This document shows positions 1-8,841 of a DNA stretch of 64,000 nt, piece by piece. Position numbers and translations under genes: made by a program. This DNA comes from Alsobacter ponti (GTDB lineage: Bacteria > Pseudomonadota > Alphaproteobacteria > Rhizobiales > Beijerinckiaceae). The notes under the pieces were generated by a model, which was not told the origin of the DNA, searched no databases, and saw only the letters and a program-made list of their open reading frames with translations. The DNA lies in the NCBI RefSeq assembly GCF_024294805.1, contig NZ_JANCLU010000002.1, forward strand, positions 62,001 through 126,000, written 5' to 3'. Positions within the stretch are counted from its first letter, which is position 1. Each line of letters opens with the position of its first letter.

Positions 1-11
1 GCGATCTTCAT
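1..11 (-). CDS. nosF: Start of nosF (ABC ATPase), cut by window edge
   Basis: An ATG at 11-9 overlaps the nosD stop codon as ATGA, and three codons plus two bases (M-K-I-) are visible before the edge. The product is inferred only from the conserved nosRZDFY order, in which NosF is the ATPase of the NosDFY system that supports copper-site assembly of NosZ. No diagnostic residues lie in the window. Confidence 0.5.
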
Positions 12-1387
12 CGCGCAGGTCTCGGGAGGTCAGGCCTTGGCGGAGGCGCGATGAGGGGCCGGGTGTCCACGACGCCGCCGGGCAGGATCGCAGGGAACTG
101 CGACTGCGCCCACCTGATGACCTGAACGGAGGGACTGTTCGTCAGGACCTTGGCCGCCGGCGCTGTCCACAGCACCTTGTCAACGAGATCATTTGGCCGG
201 TACGCGGTGTCGGCGATCCCATCGCCGTTCAGGTCGAAGCCGGGATTGTCGCTCCAGAAATTGCCGCGTCCCGCCGCGGACCAGTCGAGGTGACGGGTGC
301 CGACATACTTCACCTGGTTGCGGTTGCGGACGAATGCGTTGCCGGCCACCTCGTTGCCCTCGGAGCCGGCGGTGAAATGGATGCCGATTTCGCAGCCCTC
401 GAACCAGTTGCCGCGGAACCGGTTCTGGTTCGCGTTGTAGATGAAGACGCATTTCTCCGGCCCGATACGATCGCCTGCCGAGGGCTCGTCGCGAAGGGGG
501 ACGCCGTGTTCGGCGTCCCCCTGCTGACCGCGGCGGGCCCATCGCTCCGCCGGCTGAAGACCACCCAGCACCGTGTTCCCGATCACCTGTGATCCGTTGG
601 CATAATTCAGCACCAGCCCCTGGTCGCGGTCGTGATCGGACACGTTGCCCCGCACGATCAAACGATTGGAGAACATCAGCGCGAAGCCGATCGCATTACC
701 GGACGAGACGTTGTCGCTGATCTCGCTCTCGTTCGTGTACATGTAGTGCACGGCGAAGCGGACATTCGTGAAACGGTTGCGCGAAAAGACGTTACGCTTG
801 CTGGTGATCGAGAAGATGCCGTCGCGGCCGAAGCTGATGTCGTTGTCGACGACCTTCGCGCCAGGCGCGTTCCACACCGAGACACCGTTGCCGGCCTCGT
901 TCGTGCGGCCTTCTTGCAGACCGATGATGGTGTTGCCGGAGGCGACCGCATCCTCGGCGCCATGCAAATAGACGCCGAACAGATTGCCTTCGATCCGGTT
1001 TCTGTCGACCACCGCTGCCCTGGCTGTCTTCGCGACGAACACGCCGGAATCCATGGCCGCGAGATCGGATCCCGAGCCTCGAATGGTGAGGCCGCGCACG
1101 ACTGCGCCAGGCGCTTCGAGCACGATCACGCTGCCGCGGCCATGTCCCCTGACGATCGCTCCAGGCCTCCCTTCAAGGATAAGTCTCTTGCGCAGCACCA
1201 CGGGACCCCGGTGTTCGCCGCTTCCGAGCACCAGCGTGTCGCCGTCTGCGGCCGAGTCGACGGCCGCCTGCAGCGCGGTTTCCCCGGCGGCAACCTCCAC
1301 CTGCGCCGCGCCGGCCTGCCCCGCGAGGCTGACCGCCAAGGCGGCCAGCCCCGCGAGCACGATCGTTCGCCCTGCGGTCATCTCCAT
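8..1387 (-). CDS. nosD: NosD, periplasmic copper-site maturation protein
   Basis: The 459-residue protein starts [10 protein letters not shown] and has an N-terminal signal peptide ending near GQAGAA. It is followed by repeated right-handed beta-helix coils with many N-rich turns such as VVDRNRIEGNLFGVYLHGAE. This is the NosD/CASH architecture. NosD works with the NosFY ABC transporter in assembling the CuZ centre of nitrous oxide reductase in the periplasm. The ATG at 1387 overlaps the nosZ stop (ATGA), so translation is probably coupled; an upstream in-frame extension inside nosZ is unlikely to be used. A second ATG at 1381 is also possible. The next gene again starts in an ATGA overlap, consistent with one nosRZDF operon. 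Confidence 0.93.
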   Translation of the reverse strand: MEMTAGRTIVLAGLAALAVSLAGQAGAAQVEVAAGETALQAAVDSAADGDTLVLGSGEHRGPVVLRKRLILEGRPGAIVRGHGRGSVIVLEAPGAVVRGLTIRGSGSDLAAMDSGVFVAKTARAAVVDRNRIEGNLFGVYLHGAEDAVASGNTIIGLQEGRTNEAGNGVSVWNAPGAKVVDNDISFGRDGIFSITSKRNVFSRNRFTNVRFAVHYMYTNESEISDNVSSGNAIGFALMFSNRLIVRGNVSDHDRDQGLVLNYANGSQVIGNTVLGGLQPAERWARRGQQGDAEHGVPLRDEPSAGDRIGPEKCVFIYNANQNRFRGNWFEGCEIGIHFTAGSEGNEVAGNAFVRNRNQVKYVGTRHLDWSAAGRGNFWSDNPGFDLNGDGIADTAYRPNDLVDKVLWTAPAAKVLTNSPSVQVIRWAQSQFPAILPGGVVDTRPLIAPPPRPDLPRPAR

Positions 1388-3330
1388 CAAACGTTCTTGG
1401 GCTCCACGAACATTCTTCCCTTCATTTCCATGTGCATGGCGTGACAGAACCAGGAGCAATAATACCAGTACACGCCGGGCTTATCGGCGGTGAACGTCAC
1501 CGACGCAGTAGCCTGCGGCGCCACCTCCATCTGGATGCCGTAGTTGACGATGGAAAAGCCGTGCGTAAGGTCCTCCACGGCGTCGATATTGGTCACGTGT
1601 ACGGTCACCTCGTCGCCTTGCTTCACCGTGAAGGACTCCAGCCCGAAGGCGGGCGCGGTCGACGTCATGTAGACCCGAACCTTGGTTCCGTCCCGGATCA
1701 CCTTGCTGTCTTCTTCAAGCTTGACGCCGTCCGCCTTCGCCTGCTTCACCGCATCGGCGAAAAAGGGATCGGCACGGTCCCAGATCGATACGGGATTGAT
1801 TTTCGACCGGTGTACGATGGTGGCGTCGTGCGGCTCGGCGAAGCTCGGCCCGTCATGGACGATCACCATCTTGTCGCCCGAGATGTCGATCAACTGGTCG
1901 TTCTCAGGCTTCAGGGGGCCGACGTTCAGGAAGCGGTCCTTCGAGAACTTGTTGAGGGAGATGAGCCACTTGCCGTCCGCCTCCTTGGTCTGGCCCATGG
2001 AGCTGTGGTTGTGGCCAGGCTGATAGTGAACGTCCAGCTTTTGGAGGATCGGGTCCACCTTGGCGCCCTTGTAGGCCTGGCGGGCGCGCTCGATATTCCA
2101 CTTCACGACCTGGCTGTCGATGAACACCGTCGTGTAGGCGTTCCCCTTGCCGTCATAAGCGGTATGGAGGGGGCCGAGGCCCAGTTCCGGCTCCGCGACC
2201 ACGACGTCGCGCGGCTTGATCTTGTCATCGAACAGATCGTCGAAGAGGCGGACGTCCATGACTGTGACGGTCGGCGCGAGCTTGCCGTTCGCCACGATAT
2301 GAATGCCGTCCGGGGCGGTGTTCATGCCATGCGGGCTGTTGGACACCGGCACATAGCGTGTGAACGGCGATCCATGGCGCCCGTCTACGACTGGGACGCC
2401 CCCCACCATGTTGGCCTTGCCGGCCTTCACCGCCTCCTCGATGCGCTTGATGTTGAAGATGACGACCCAGTCCTGCTCGTTCGCGCTCATCTCGGCGAGC
2501 GTGACGCCCTCCTCGGAGTTGTAGCAGGTCGCGAACGCGTACTTGCCCTGGTAATCGGCGTCGACATTGTCGAGGTTGCCATCCACCATGACCTGCCACG
2601 CGACCTGCATGGTCTCGCCGTCCACGGCTGTGAAGATGGCGTGGTACTGCTTGTTGTCGTCGAGGATCTTCCCGTCGTTGGGGATCGGGACGCGATCCTC
2701 GCCGTTACAGAACACGTATCCGGTTTTGGGATATTTCTGCACGCGGAGCCCATGCACCGTGTGTTGGTTGGGCAACTGGATCATCTTGTCGCAGCGCATC
2801 ACGTCAAGTCGGATCCGGGCGACGCGTGTATTGGCCTTGTCGTTCACGAAAAGGTAGCGACCGTCATAGGTGCCGTCGGTGAACGACAGATGCGGGTGGT
2901 GCAGGTCTCCGTTGAGATAGGTGCCGCCACGTGTCTTGAGAAACTCGCGGGTTTCGGGCAGAAGGCCCTCGGTCAGCACCTTCCGGCTCTCGTTGGTTTC
3001 GCCCCATCCGGTCGCGCTGCAGCGGTTGAAAACGGGGATGCGCATCAGTTCGCGCATGGACGGCAGCCCGACGATGCGGACCTCGCCCGTCTGGCCGCTT
3101 GAAAAGAACACGTAATATTCGTCGAGATCGCCGGGCTTGACTTCGGCCTTCTGGGAGCCCGTTGCGATCGCGGGGCGGACCGGCTGAGTCTGCGCCTCCG
3201 CGGCGCCAACCAGCGCGTCCTGCGTCGCCATCTGGCTCGCAGCGCCGGCGGCGCCGGCGGCTGCCACCGCCGCGGTGGTGCCCAGCATCTGCCTGCGGCT
3301 GAGTTTGCGGCCTTTAACGTCTTCACTCAT
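1387..3330 (-). CDS. nosZ: Nitrous oxide reductase NosZ (Tat-exported, clade I type)
   Basis: The 647-residue enzyme reduces N2O to N2 in the periplasm. It has a twin-arginine signal (SRRQML around residue 11) followed by an alanine-rich hydrophobic segment. The seven-bladed propeller contains the DLHHPH CuZ histidine motif at 142-147. The C-terminal cupredoxin domain ends with the CuA motif [12 protein letters not shown] (C625, W627, C629, H633, M636). Length and Tat signal fit clade I NosZ. A good SD (AGGAG) lies just upstream of the ATG at 3330. The gene sits 51 bp downstream of nosR and overlaps nosD. All visible copper ligands appear intact, so a functional terminal N2O reductase is expected. 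Confidence 0.98.
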   Translation of the reverse strand: MSEDVKGRKLSRRQMLGTTAAVAAAGAAGAASQMATQDALVGAAEAQTQPVRPAIATGSQKAEVKPGDLDEYYVFFSSGQTGEVRIVGLPSMRELMRIPVFNRCSATGWGETNESRKVLTEGLLPETREFLKTRGGTYLNGDLHHPHLSFTDGTYDGRYLFVNDKANTRVARIRLDVMRCDKMIQLPNQHTVHGLRVQKYPKTGYVFCNGEDRVPIPNDGKILDDNKQYHAIFTAVDGETMQVAWQVMVDGNLDNVDADYQGKYAFATCYNSEEGVTLAEMSANEQDWVVIFNIKRIEEAVKAGKANMVGGVPVVDGRHGSPFTRYVPVSNSPHGMNTAPDGIHIVANGKLAPTVTVMDVRLFDDLFDDKIKPRDVVVAEPELGLGPLHTAYDGKGNAYTTVFIDSQVVKWNIERARQAYKGAKVDPILQKLDVHYQPGHNHSSMGQTKEADGKWLISLNKFSKDRFLNVGPLKPENDQLIDISGDKMVIVHDGPSFAEPHDATIVHRSKINPVSIWDRADPFFADAVKQAKADGVKLEEDSKVIRDGTKVRVYMTSTAPAFGLESFTVKQGDEVTVHVTNIDAVEDLTHGFSIVNYGIQMEVAPQATASVTFTADKPGVYWYYCSWFCHAMHMEMKGRMFVEPKNV

Positions 3331-3381
3331 GGGAGGCTCCTGTGCTTGGGCTGTTCGTTCGTCGGAGGGGGCTTGTCCGGG

Positions 3382-5583
3382 TCAGGCCCGCATGGAGGGG
3401 GAGGACAGGGCTTCGCGCTTCTCGCGCTTCAGTCGCAGCTGGATCATGTGGGGGCAGCGGTGGTCGTCATGATAAAGTTCCTGACAATGCATGCAGTAGA
3501 TGCATTCATTCACATTGATGTGGCCTTCGGGGTGAATAGACTGGACCGGGCATTCCTTTGCGCAGCGCTGGCAGGGTGAGCCGCACTCGGGCCATCTCTT
3601 GAGCCACTCGAAGGTCCGCATCCGCCCGGGGATCGCGAGCGCAGCGCCGAGCGGGCAAAGGTACCGGCAGAAAAACCGTTCGATGAAAAGACCAGCCACG
3701 AGAAGCACGCCAACATAAAGCGTGAACGGCCATTCCCGCATAAATTTCAGCACAATGGCTGTCTTGAATGGCTCGACTTCGGCCAATGTCTCGGCATACG
3801 AAACCGAATAAAGTGAGGTGCCGAACAGTCCCAGAAAAATGATATACTTGATCGGCCAAAGTCGCTCATGGAGGCCCCACGGCATTTTGACTTGTGGCAC
3901 CTTGAGCCATTGGGCGAGATTGTTGGTGAGTTCCTGCAGCGCCCCGAAGGGGCAGAGCCACCCGCAGAACGGGCCACGGCCCCAAAAAAGAAGCCCTGCC
4001 GCCACGGCGGCCCACAGAATGAAGATCAGCGGCGCGGCCAGGAAAAACTCCCAATTGAAACCCGTCATCAGTGCGTTGGAAAAGGTGAGAACGTTGACGA
4101 CGGAGAGCTGGGCGTTGGCATACCAGCCCAGCCAGAACAGGGTGAAAGTCAGGAACCCGCGACGCACCCAGATGTGCAGCTTTGGGCGCTTCACCAGGGC
4201 GTCCTGGAAGAAAAAAATGCCGGTCAGGATGATGAGAGCAAGAGCGGTGATTCCGATCGAGACGGACTTGCCGCGCCAGATCGTCATCCAAAGTGGTTCG
4301 ACCTGATCAGGAGGGACGACCGCCGGCCTTTTTTCGGCTGACGTCTCGGCGGGCCGCGCGGCGCTCTGCTCAGCCGCCGTGACGGCGCGCTGTTCCCGCT
4401 TGAGGTAAACGTCGGGCAGGGTGTAGCTCACGTCGAAGGTGAGAAAGGCCTTTTCGCGCGAACTGATCGCCCGTTGCACCAGAAGTTGCAGCTGCCATGG
4501 CTCTGTGGGGTCGAGCGTGAAATCCGGCGGTGTGGTGAAAAGCGCGATCTCCCGAAAATCCGGCGCGCCGGCCGCCGCGAGCGAACCGAGCCGCGTATGG
4601 TTGCGGTCGCGAAATCGCGTGCTCGTACCCTCCTGCAGAAGTTCGATGCGATCGAAGATGCCGCCGCGCACATAGCCCGAACCCTTGAAGGAGTAGGCCC
4701 CCGATCCCGCAACCAGTACCGCCTGTTGGCCGGGCTTAAGCTGGGCTTTCAGCCGCGCGTAGCCTTCCTCGCCGAGCAGGCTTCTGCCAATCGTCGGCAC
4801 GGATGGCATGGTGACGTAGAGATCGATGAACGTCTCGTCCGGCGCGTCCGTCTCGGGATTGGCCGCGGCCGCCGCGTTTCCCGCCTTGGCGAAGGCCTCG
4901 TTTACGTCTCCGACGCTCAGGTGAAGACGGCGTACTGAGCCGTCACCCAGCAGCGTCCCCCAATCCTTCACCTCGGTTTTTTCGAGATCGACCGTCTTTG
5001 TGACTTGCGCGTTCGCCGCTGCGCCTACAGGCGCAACGCCGCCCAGCCGCCCGCTTCGGATCAACTTCGTCGCGGAGCGGACAATGCTGTCCCCGATCAC
5101 GAGCACGGTGACCGTGGCGCCGCTCACGATGTCGACTTGCGGAGGCTTCTCCGCGCCGCTCGCGACCGTCGTCATGTTTCGGCCGAGCAAGGCGTTCATG
5201 GACGCCAGGATTTTCGTCTCGGGAATGCCGATCAGGACGATCGGCTCCTTGTGGTCGACGAGTTTCAGGCGCCGAAGGACGCCTTGCTGGTCGATGCCGA
5301 CCAGGACTTGAATCGGCTTCCCGGAATAGCCCGTGGCGTTGCTGAAATCCGTGTTCAGGTAGACGAAACCCCTGAGCGCGTCGCCGGCAAAGGCGGGTGC
5401 GACAGGTGGCGTCCCCTGCGGGGGGCCGAACCGGTCCGCGCCCTCGAAGAAGTCGGCGGCTCGGGACTTTGCGAGAAACTCATCCAGCGTTCCCGCGGCC
5501 CCGGCGGACGTGGCGAAGGCAAGCCCCGCCAGTAGAACCAAGAGCGCGAGGCAAAGCTCCCGCGTCCCCGCCGATCGGCCCAT
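3382..5583 (-). CDS. nosR: NosR, flavo-iron-sulfur membrane protein for N2O reduction
   Basis: The 733-residue protein is required for nos expression and electron supply to NosZ in studied denitrifiers. After a signal segment (LCLALLVLLAGLAF) comes a periplasmic FMN-binding domain with SGATVTVLVIGDS. Several membrane helices follow, with two CxxxCP motifs (CGWLCPFGA and CRYLCPLGA), and then a cytoplasmic polyferredoxin tail with CQRCAKECP and CIYCMHC. I chose the ATG at 5583 because AAAGGGAGC lies at the right distance and the hydrophobic leader follows directly. The open frame continues upstream to 5739, but that extension would run through the NnrR-like box. It is the first gene of the nos operon. 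Confidence 0.95.
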   Translation of the reverse strand: MGRSAGTRELCLALLVLLAGLAFATSAGAAGTLDEFLAKSRAADFFEGADRFGPPQGTPPVAPAFAGDALRGFVYLNTDFSNATGYSGKPIQVLVGIDQQGVLRRLKLVDHKEPIVLIGIPETKILASMNALLGRNMTTVASGAEKPPQVDIVSGATVTVLVIGDSIVRSATKLIRSGRLGGVAPVGAAANAQVTKTVDLEKTEVKDWGTLLGDGSVRRLHLSVGDVNEAFAKAGNAAAAANPETDAPDETFIDLYVTMPSVPTIGRSLLGEEGYARLKAQLKPGQQAVLVAGSGAYSFKGSGYVRGGIFDRIELLQEGTSTRFRDRNHTRLGSLAAAGAPDFREIALFTTPPDFTLDPTEPWQLQLLVQRAISSREKAFLTFDVSYTLPDVYLKREQRAVTAAEQSAARPAETSAEKRPAVVPPDQVEPLWMTIWRGKSVSIGITALALIILTGIFFFQDALVKRPKLHIWVRRGFLTFTLFWLGWYANAQLSVVNVLTFSNALMTGFNWEFFLAAPLIFILWAAVAAGLLFWGRGPFCGWLCPFGALQELTNNLAQWLKVPQVKMPWGLHERLWPIKYIIFLGLFGTSLYSVSYAETLAEVEPFKTAIVLKFMREWPFTLYVGVLLVAGLFIERFFCRYLCPLGAALAIPGRMRTFEWLKRWPECGSPCQRCAKECPVQSIHPEGHINVNECIYCMHCQELYHDDHRCPHMIQLRLKREKREALSSPSMRA

Positions 5584-5629
5584 ACCTTGAGCTCCCTTTT
5601 GTCCCCGCCCACCTGATTTTTGGGGCGAT

Positions 5630-5645
5630 GTTCCACGTTGGGAAC
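5630..5645. promoter_or_regulatory. Inverted repeat upstream of nosR
   Basis: GTTCC-N6-GGAAC is a perfect 5-bp-arm dyad 47 bp upstream of the nosR start. It could be an operator or simply lie in the leader. No known consensus is assigned. Confidence 0.3.
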
Positions 5646-5721
5646 AAGGTGCGTAACCAAACGGCAGGCAACCGCCCGCGTCCATCAATGAATTGAGTTG
5701 CATCTTAACGTGACGACTTCC

Positions 5722-5735
5722 TTGCGCAATCGCAA
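5722..5735. promoter_or_regulatory. NnrR/FNR-type dyad between nosR and rubrerythrin gene
   Basis: TTGCG-CAAT-CGCAA is a perfect 5-4-5 inverted repeat in the divergent intergenic region. It is centred about 56 bp before the rubrerythrin-like start and about 146 bp before nosR. The shape matches Crp/Fnr family sites, and the half-site TTGCG resembles the NnrR motif described in Rhodobacter. Which gene it controls is inference. Confidence 0.7.
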
Positions 5736-5784
5736 ACAAACGCTACGCTTAAGTCGAAATACCCGCGCTTATGGAGGCGATCGC

Positions 5785-6618
5785 ATGTCCACGCTCAAGT
5801 CAGAGCCTGCGGGCATCGTGCAAAGCCTGGATGAATTGTTCGCGCTGGCTCATGAAATGGAGAGCGCGGCGGCTGAGATGTACGGTCAGTTCGCGCTGTC
5901 GATGCGGTCCCAGGGACACGGGGAACTGGCCGATGTCTTCGAGCGGATCGCGGCGGAGGAGATGAGCCACGTCGAGAGTGTCGACAAGTGGTCGCAACGA
6001 CAGTCCGGTCACCTGCCGGACCCCACCCGTCTCGTCTGGGCTGGTCCGCCACCCTTTGACGAGGAGGACGCGGCGGAGGTCGCGGGGTCTAGAATGCTCA
6101 CGCCCTATCGGATTTTATCCATCGCCGTGAAAAACGAGGAGCGTGCCTTTGCGTTCTGGAGCTATGTCGCCGCCGCTGCCCCGCGCGAGGATGTGCGTCT
6201 AGCTGCGGAAGCCATGGCGACCGAGGAACTGGGGCACGTTGCGGCGTTCCGCCGTGAACGGAGAAAGGCCTTTCATGCTGCGCGGACAAAGCCCGGCGCG
6301 GCTTCGTCGGCCGGTGACGCAGCCGATTTAGAGGTGCACCTTGCCGCGATGCTGGCGGGGACCGCATTCGACGCCGATCGGGCGCGCATGGACATCGTGC
6401 GAAAGCAAACTCTGTCCATGGCCGACCTCGCGCGCGGTCTCGGAACGCCCGTACAGTTGGATACTGATGCCGGGCCCGCCGCCCTGTCGGAAGCGTTGGC
6501 CGAAGCGTATTTGGCGGCGGCTGACCGAGCAGACGACGAGGATGCACTCGCGCGCTATCAGCAACTCGCCGAAAGGGCCGTCGCTCGCCTGGTCGCCATC
6601 CGGACCCTGGCGAAATGA
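5785..6618 (+). CDS. Rubrerythrin/ferritin-like diiron protein
   Basis: The 277-residue soluble protein has two ferritin-like helix pairs carrying diiron ligands: E26/E31 with E58-E59-x-x-H62 (AAEEMSHV), and E118/E119 with E147-E148-x-x-H151 (ATEELGHV). No rubredoxin CxxC domain is present, so it is an erythrin-type rather than a classic rubrerythrin. The last ~90 residues form a helical extension I cannot assign. The ATG at 5785 has a strong SD (GGAGG at 5773). It diverges from nosR, with the NnrR-like box between them, so control by nitrogen oxides or low oxygen is plausible. Peroxide or iron handling is a family-based guess. Confidence 0.85.
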   Translation: MSTLKSEPAGIVQSLDELFALAHEMESAAAEMYGQFALSMRSQGHGELADVFERIAAEEMSHVESVDKWSQRQSGHLPDPTRLVWAGPPPFDEEDAAEVAGSRMLTPYRILSIAVKNEERAFAFWSYVAAAAPREDVRLAAEAMATEELGHVAAFRRERRKAFHAARTKPGAASSAGDAADLEVHLAAMLAGTAFDADRARMDIVRKQTLSMADLARGLGTPVQLDTDAGPAALSEALAEAYLAAADRADDEDALARYQQLAERAVARLVAIRTLAK

Positions 6619-6687
6619 GATGCGTGGGCTTCACTGACGTCGTGTGAAATACCCAGCCAAATCATATTCGATGAAATCGGGGCGCCT

Positions 6688-6810
6688 TCAGTTCGGCCGA
6701 ATTTGCATCACGTTGGCGGTCCAGACGGCCCGCCCGACCAATGCGCCGGTCACGGCTGTAGCCTCCATCGCGACTGCGCCCCAGAAGGTGCTCCTCAGCC
6801 GACGGACACG
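6688..6810 (-). pseudogene. Remnant of the 3' end of a VIT1/CCC1-type transporter gene
   Basis: The minus strand reads STFWGAVAMEATAVTGALVG followed by RAV and a short tail to a TGA at 6690-6688. This closely matches the last ~27 codons of the VIT1/CCC1 gene ending at 35361 (VTFWGAVAMGATAVIGAWVG, then RAV). About 80 bp align at high identity on the DNA level. The rest of the gene is missing; the NnrS-family gene ends right beside it. I interpret it as the relic of a deleted or replaced paralogue. Confidence 0.7.
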
Positions 6811-6816
6811 ACCAGG

Positions 6817-7905
6817 CTATGCACCGGACGATGCGTCGCCAAGTCGTCCGAAAAGGAGAGCAAAGCCCGCGAAGGCGATACCCCAGGCGAGCGAGGCGGC
6901 GGCGAGCATCGTGGCGCTTCCGTCCGCGAAAATGCGAAGGGGCCAGGCGAGGCATAGCGTCGCGTACAGGATCGCCTCGCTGCGGGACCAGCGCAACGCG
7001 TCGCCTGCGCGTTTGCGAACCATGCTGGTCATGATCGCGAGGCTCGAGAGGCCGAGGCCGCCAACCAGAAGGACATGAATCCCCACCGCCCCGACAGTGG
7101 CGTTCGCGACCGCTTCGGCGGACAGAACGGCGAGCCCGGCCGGCAGCGCCAGCGCGCCGGCAAGCACGGCAAGGAAGCGGGGGTGCCGGGCCATTCCCCA
7201 GACATTCCAGGATCCGATCCGCACAGCCTGAAACACTGCCAGCAGGCCGACCGCCAGGGCTGTGTCAGGCCCCCTCGGGCGGAGCGCCCAGACCAGCAGG
7301 ACCGCGACGCTCGCCATCGCCGCGGCGGTCTCTCCCGCCAGGCCGACGCGCCGGCTCTCGCGTCCGATGAAACTGCGCCCCAGCGCGGGCACGATTCGGC
7401 TGGATGCGATCAGCAGGAGCGCCACGGTCAGGGCAACCACGATCCGCAGCAGCGCCGACGCGGCATCGGGCAGAAAGGCTCGGCCGAGCCCGGCAACGCC
7501 GATGCATCCGATGATCGTCACGAGCGGCAGGTTCCGGACGTCGCCATGCCGCAGCACATGCCGGAGCAGCACCGCTCCAAGGAGGAGGGGAAAGGCCGCA
7601 GCTGCCGCGCTTCCCCATGGCGCGAAAAGTGCGACAGCCCGCCCCGCTGTCCAGACGGCGAGCAAGGCTGGCACAGGGTTCGGGGTAACCGGGTTCCCGG
7701 TCCAGCGCCGCATCGCGGTGAGCGTAAAGCCGGCCATGACCGCCGGAAACGTGCCGAGCAGCAACTCGTCCTGATGAAGCCGCAGAACCCATGCTTCGTC
7801 CATCAGGCGCGCGAGGGAGGCGGGCCAGAGCGCGATCACAAGCGCCGAATGGGCGCAGGCCAAACGAAAGAAGAACGTCGGCGTGGAGAGCGCGGCGCGC
7901 GCCAT
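6817..7905 (-). CDS. NnrS-family haem-copper membrane protein
   Basis: The 362-residue, very hydrophobic protein has about ten to twelve predicted membrane helices. The N-terminal signature HQDELLLGTFPAVMAGFTLT, followed by AMRRWTG, is typical of NnrS, in which a histidine-bearing helix precedes a GFxLTAxxxWTG motif. NnrS proteins are co-regulated with denitrification and protect against nitric-oxide stress. The gene lies 6 bp downstream of ubiV on the same strand, so it is probably the last gene of the ubiTUV operon. Its presence supports a denitrification role for this operon. Confidence 0.85.
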   Translation of the reverse strand: MARAALSTPTFFFRLACAHSALVIALWPASLARLMDEAWVLRLHQDELLLGTFPAVMAGFTLTAMRRWTGNPVTPNPVPALLAVWTAGRAVALFAPWGSAAAAAFPLLLGAVLLRHVLRHGDVRNLPLVTIIGCIGVAGLGRAFLPDAASALLRIVVALTVALLLIASSRIVPALGRSFIGRESRRVGLAGETAAAMASVAVLLVWALRPRGPDTALAVGLLAVFQAVRIGSWNVWGMARHPRFLAVLAGALALPAGLAVLSAEAVANATVGAVGIHVLLVGGLGLSSLAIMTSMVRKRAGDALRWSRSEAILYATLCLAWPLRIFADGSATMLAAASLAWGIAFAGFALLFGRLGDASSGA

Positions 7906-7911
7906 GTGGGA

Positions 7912-8841
7912 TCAGCGCGGCAGGCGGTGACGCCCCTCGACCCACGCGGCCCCCACCACGCCGTGCAGAAAGCCGTTCGAGAACGGGGCTTCGGGATAAA
8001 GCGCGGCGAGGCTTGCGCGCGCCTCCATCGCCTTGAGCCGGCCGTCCAGCACGTCGCGGTGAATTTGCGCGACGGCGACCATGTCGCAGCGTTGCGGCGA
8101 GAGCCGGAAACGCCGCACGCCCATCGCGACGAGGTCGTCGAGGTCCTCCACAAGCGACTGGCAAGCGTGCGACACGGTCTGCACGCCATTGATGGCAAGG
8201 AAGGGCTCGGCATCGAGGGTGTCGAGCCGCAGCCCGTCGGGGTCCTGACCGCAGACGAACTGGCAATTGTCCTTGTGCAGGCCGCGTGCCCGGGCGTGGG
8301 CGCAGCGGGCCGAGATGGCGAGCGGCACGCGCCCGAAGGCGAAGACCTCGAAGGCGACCTGCGGCGTGGCGGACGCGATCTGGCGGATGGAGTTCGCGGG
8401 CAGTTCCGGTGGAAGGCAGATCACCTGCGCGCCGCGCTGCGCCAGAAGCGCCGCCGTCGGCGCGTTGTAGACGTTGACGATCGGTCCGACGGCATGGGGC
8501 CGGCCTGCGAGGTGGCGCAGGGCGGCGAGATCGTTGGCCTCGACGAGGAAATCATCCTGGCCGGCAAGGTCCCGGGTGGCGCGCAGCTCGCGTTCCAGCG
8601 TGATGAGCGTCAGCGACGACAGGATCACACGCTTGCCTGCCGAAGTGAACCTGTCGATGACTTCCGGCAGGTGCGGCTCGATGAAGGGCTGGCGCTTGGA
8701 GCAGACCGTCTCGCCGACATACACCTCGTCGATTACGGCTTCGTCGGCGATCCGGAAATGGAAATCGCGCCAGGCCGGCCCATCCCAATGGAAGAGCACC
8801 GGCCCCAGCGTCAGGGTGGGGCGTGTGTGGGGCGCGGTCAT
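7912..8841 (-). CDS. ubiV: UbiV, O2-independent ubiquinone hydroxylation partner
   Basis: The 309-residue member of the U32 peptidase-like family binds one [4Fe-4S] cluster and acts with UbiU in the oxygen-independent hydroxylations of ubiquinone synthesis. Cluster cysteines are visible at C47 (GETVCSKRQ), C180 (SARCAHA), C193 and C197 (DNCQFVCGQD). The last three match the spacing of the E. coli enzyme. The ATG at 8841 overlaps the ubiU stop codon (ATGA), so the two are translationally coupled. This fits the known UbiU-UbiV heterodimer. An open frame continues upstream of this ATG inside ubiU but has no family homology. Confidence 0.94.
   Translation of the reverse strand: MTAPHTRPTLTLGPVLFHWDGPAWRDFHFRIADEAVIDEVYVGETVCSKRQPFIEPHLPEVIDRFTSAGKRVILSSLTLITLERELRATRDLAGQDDFLVEANDLAALRHLAGRPHAVGPIVNVYNAPTAALLAQRGAQVICLPPELPANSIRQIASATPQVAFEVFAFGRVPLAISARCAHARARGLHKDNCQFVCGQDPDGLRLDTLDAEPFLAINGVQTVSHACQSLVEDLDDLVAMGVRRFRLSPQRCDMVAVAQIHRDVLDGRLKAMEARASLAALYPEAPFSNGFLHGVVGAAWVEGRHRLPR

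Noticed and set aside
1432-3102. Long plus-strand frame opposite nosZ
   Set aside because: Antisense shadow of nosZ with no family features and no ribosome binding site.
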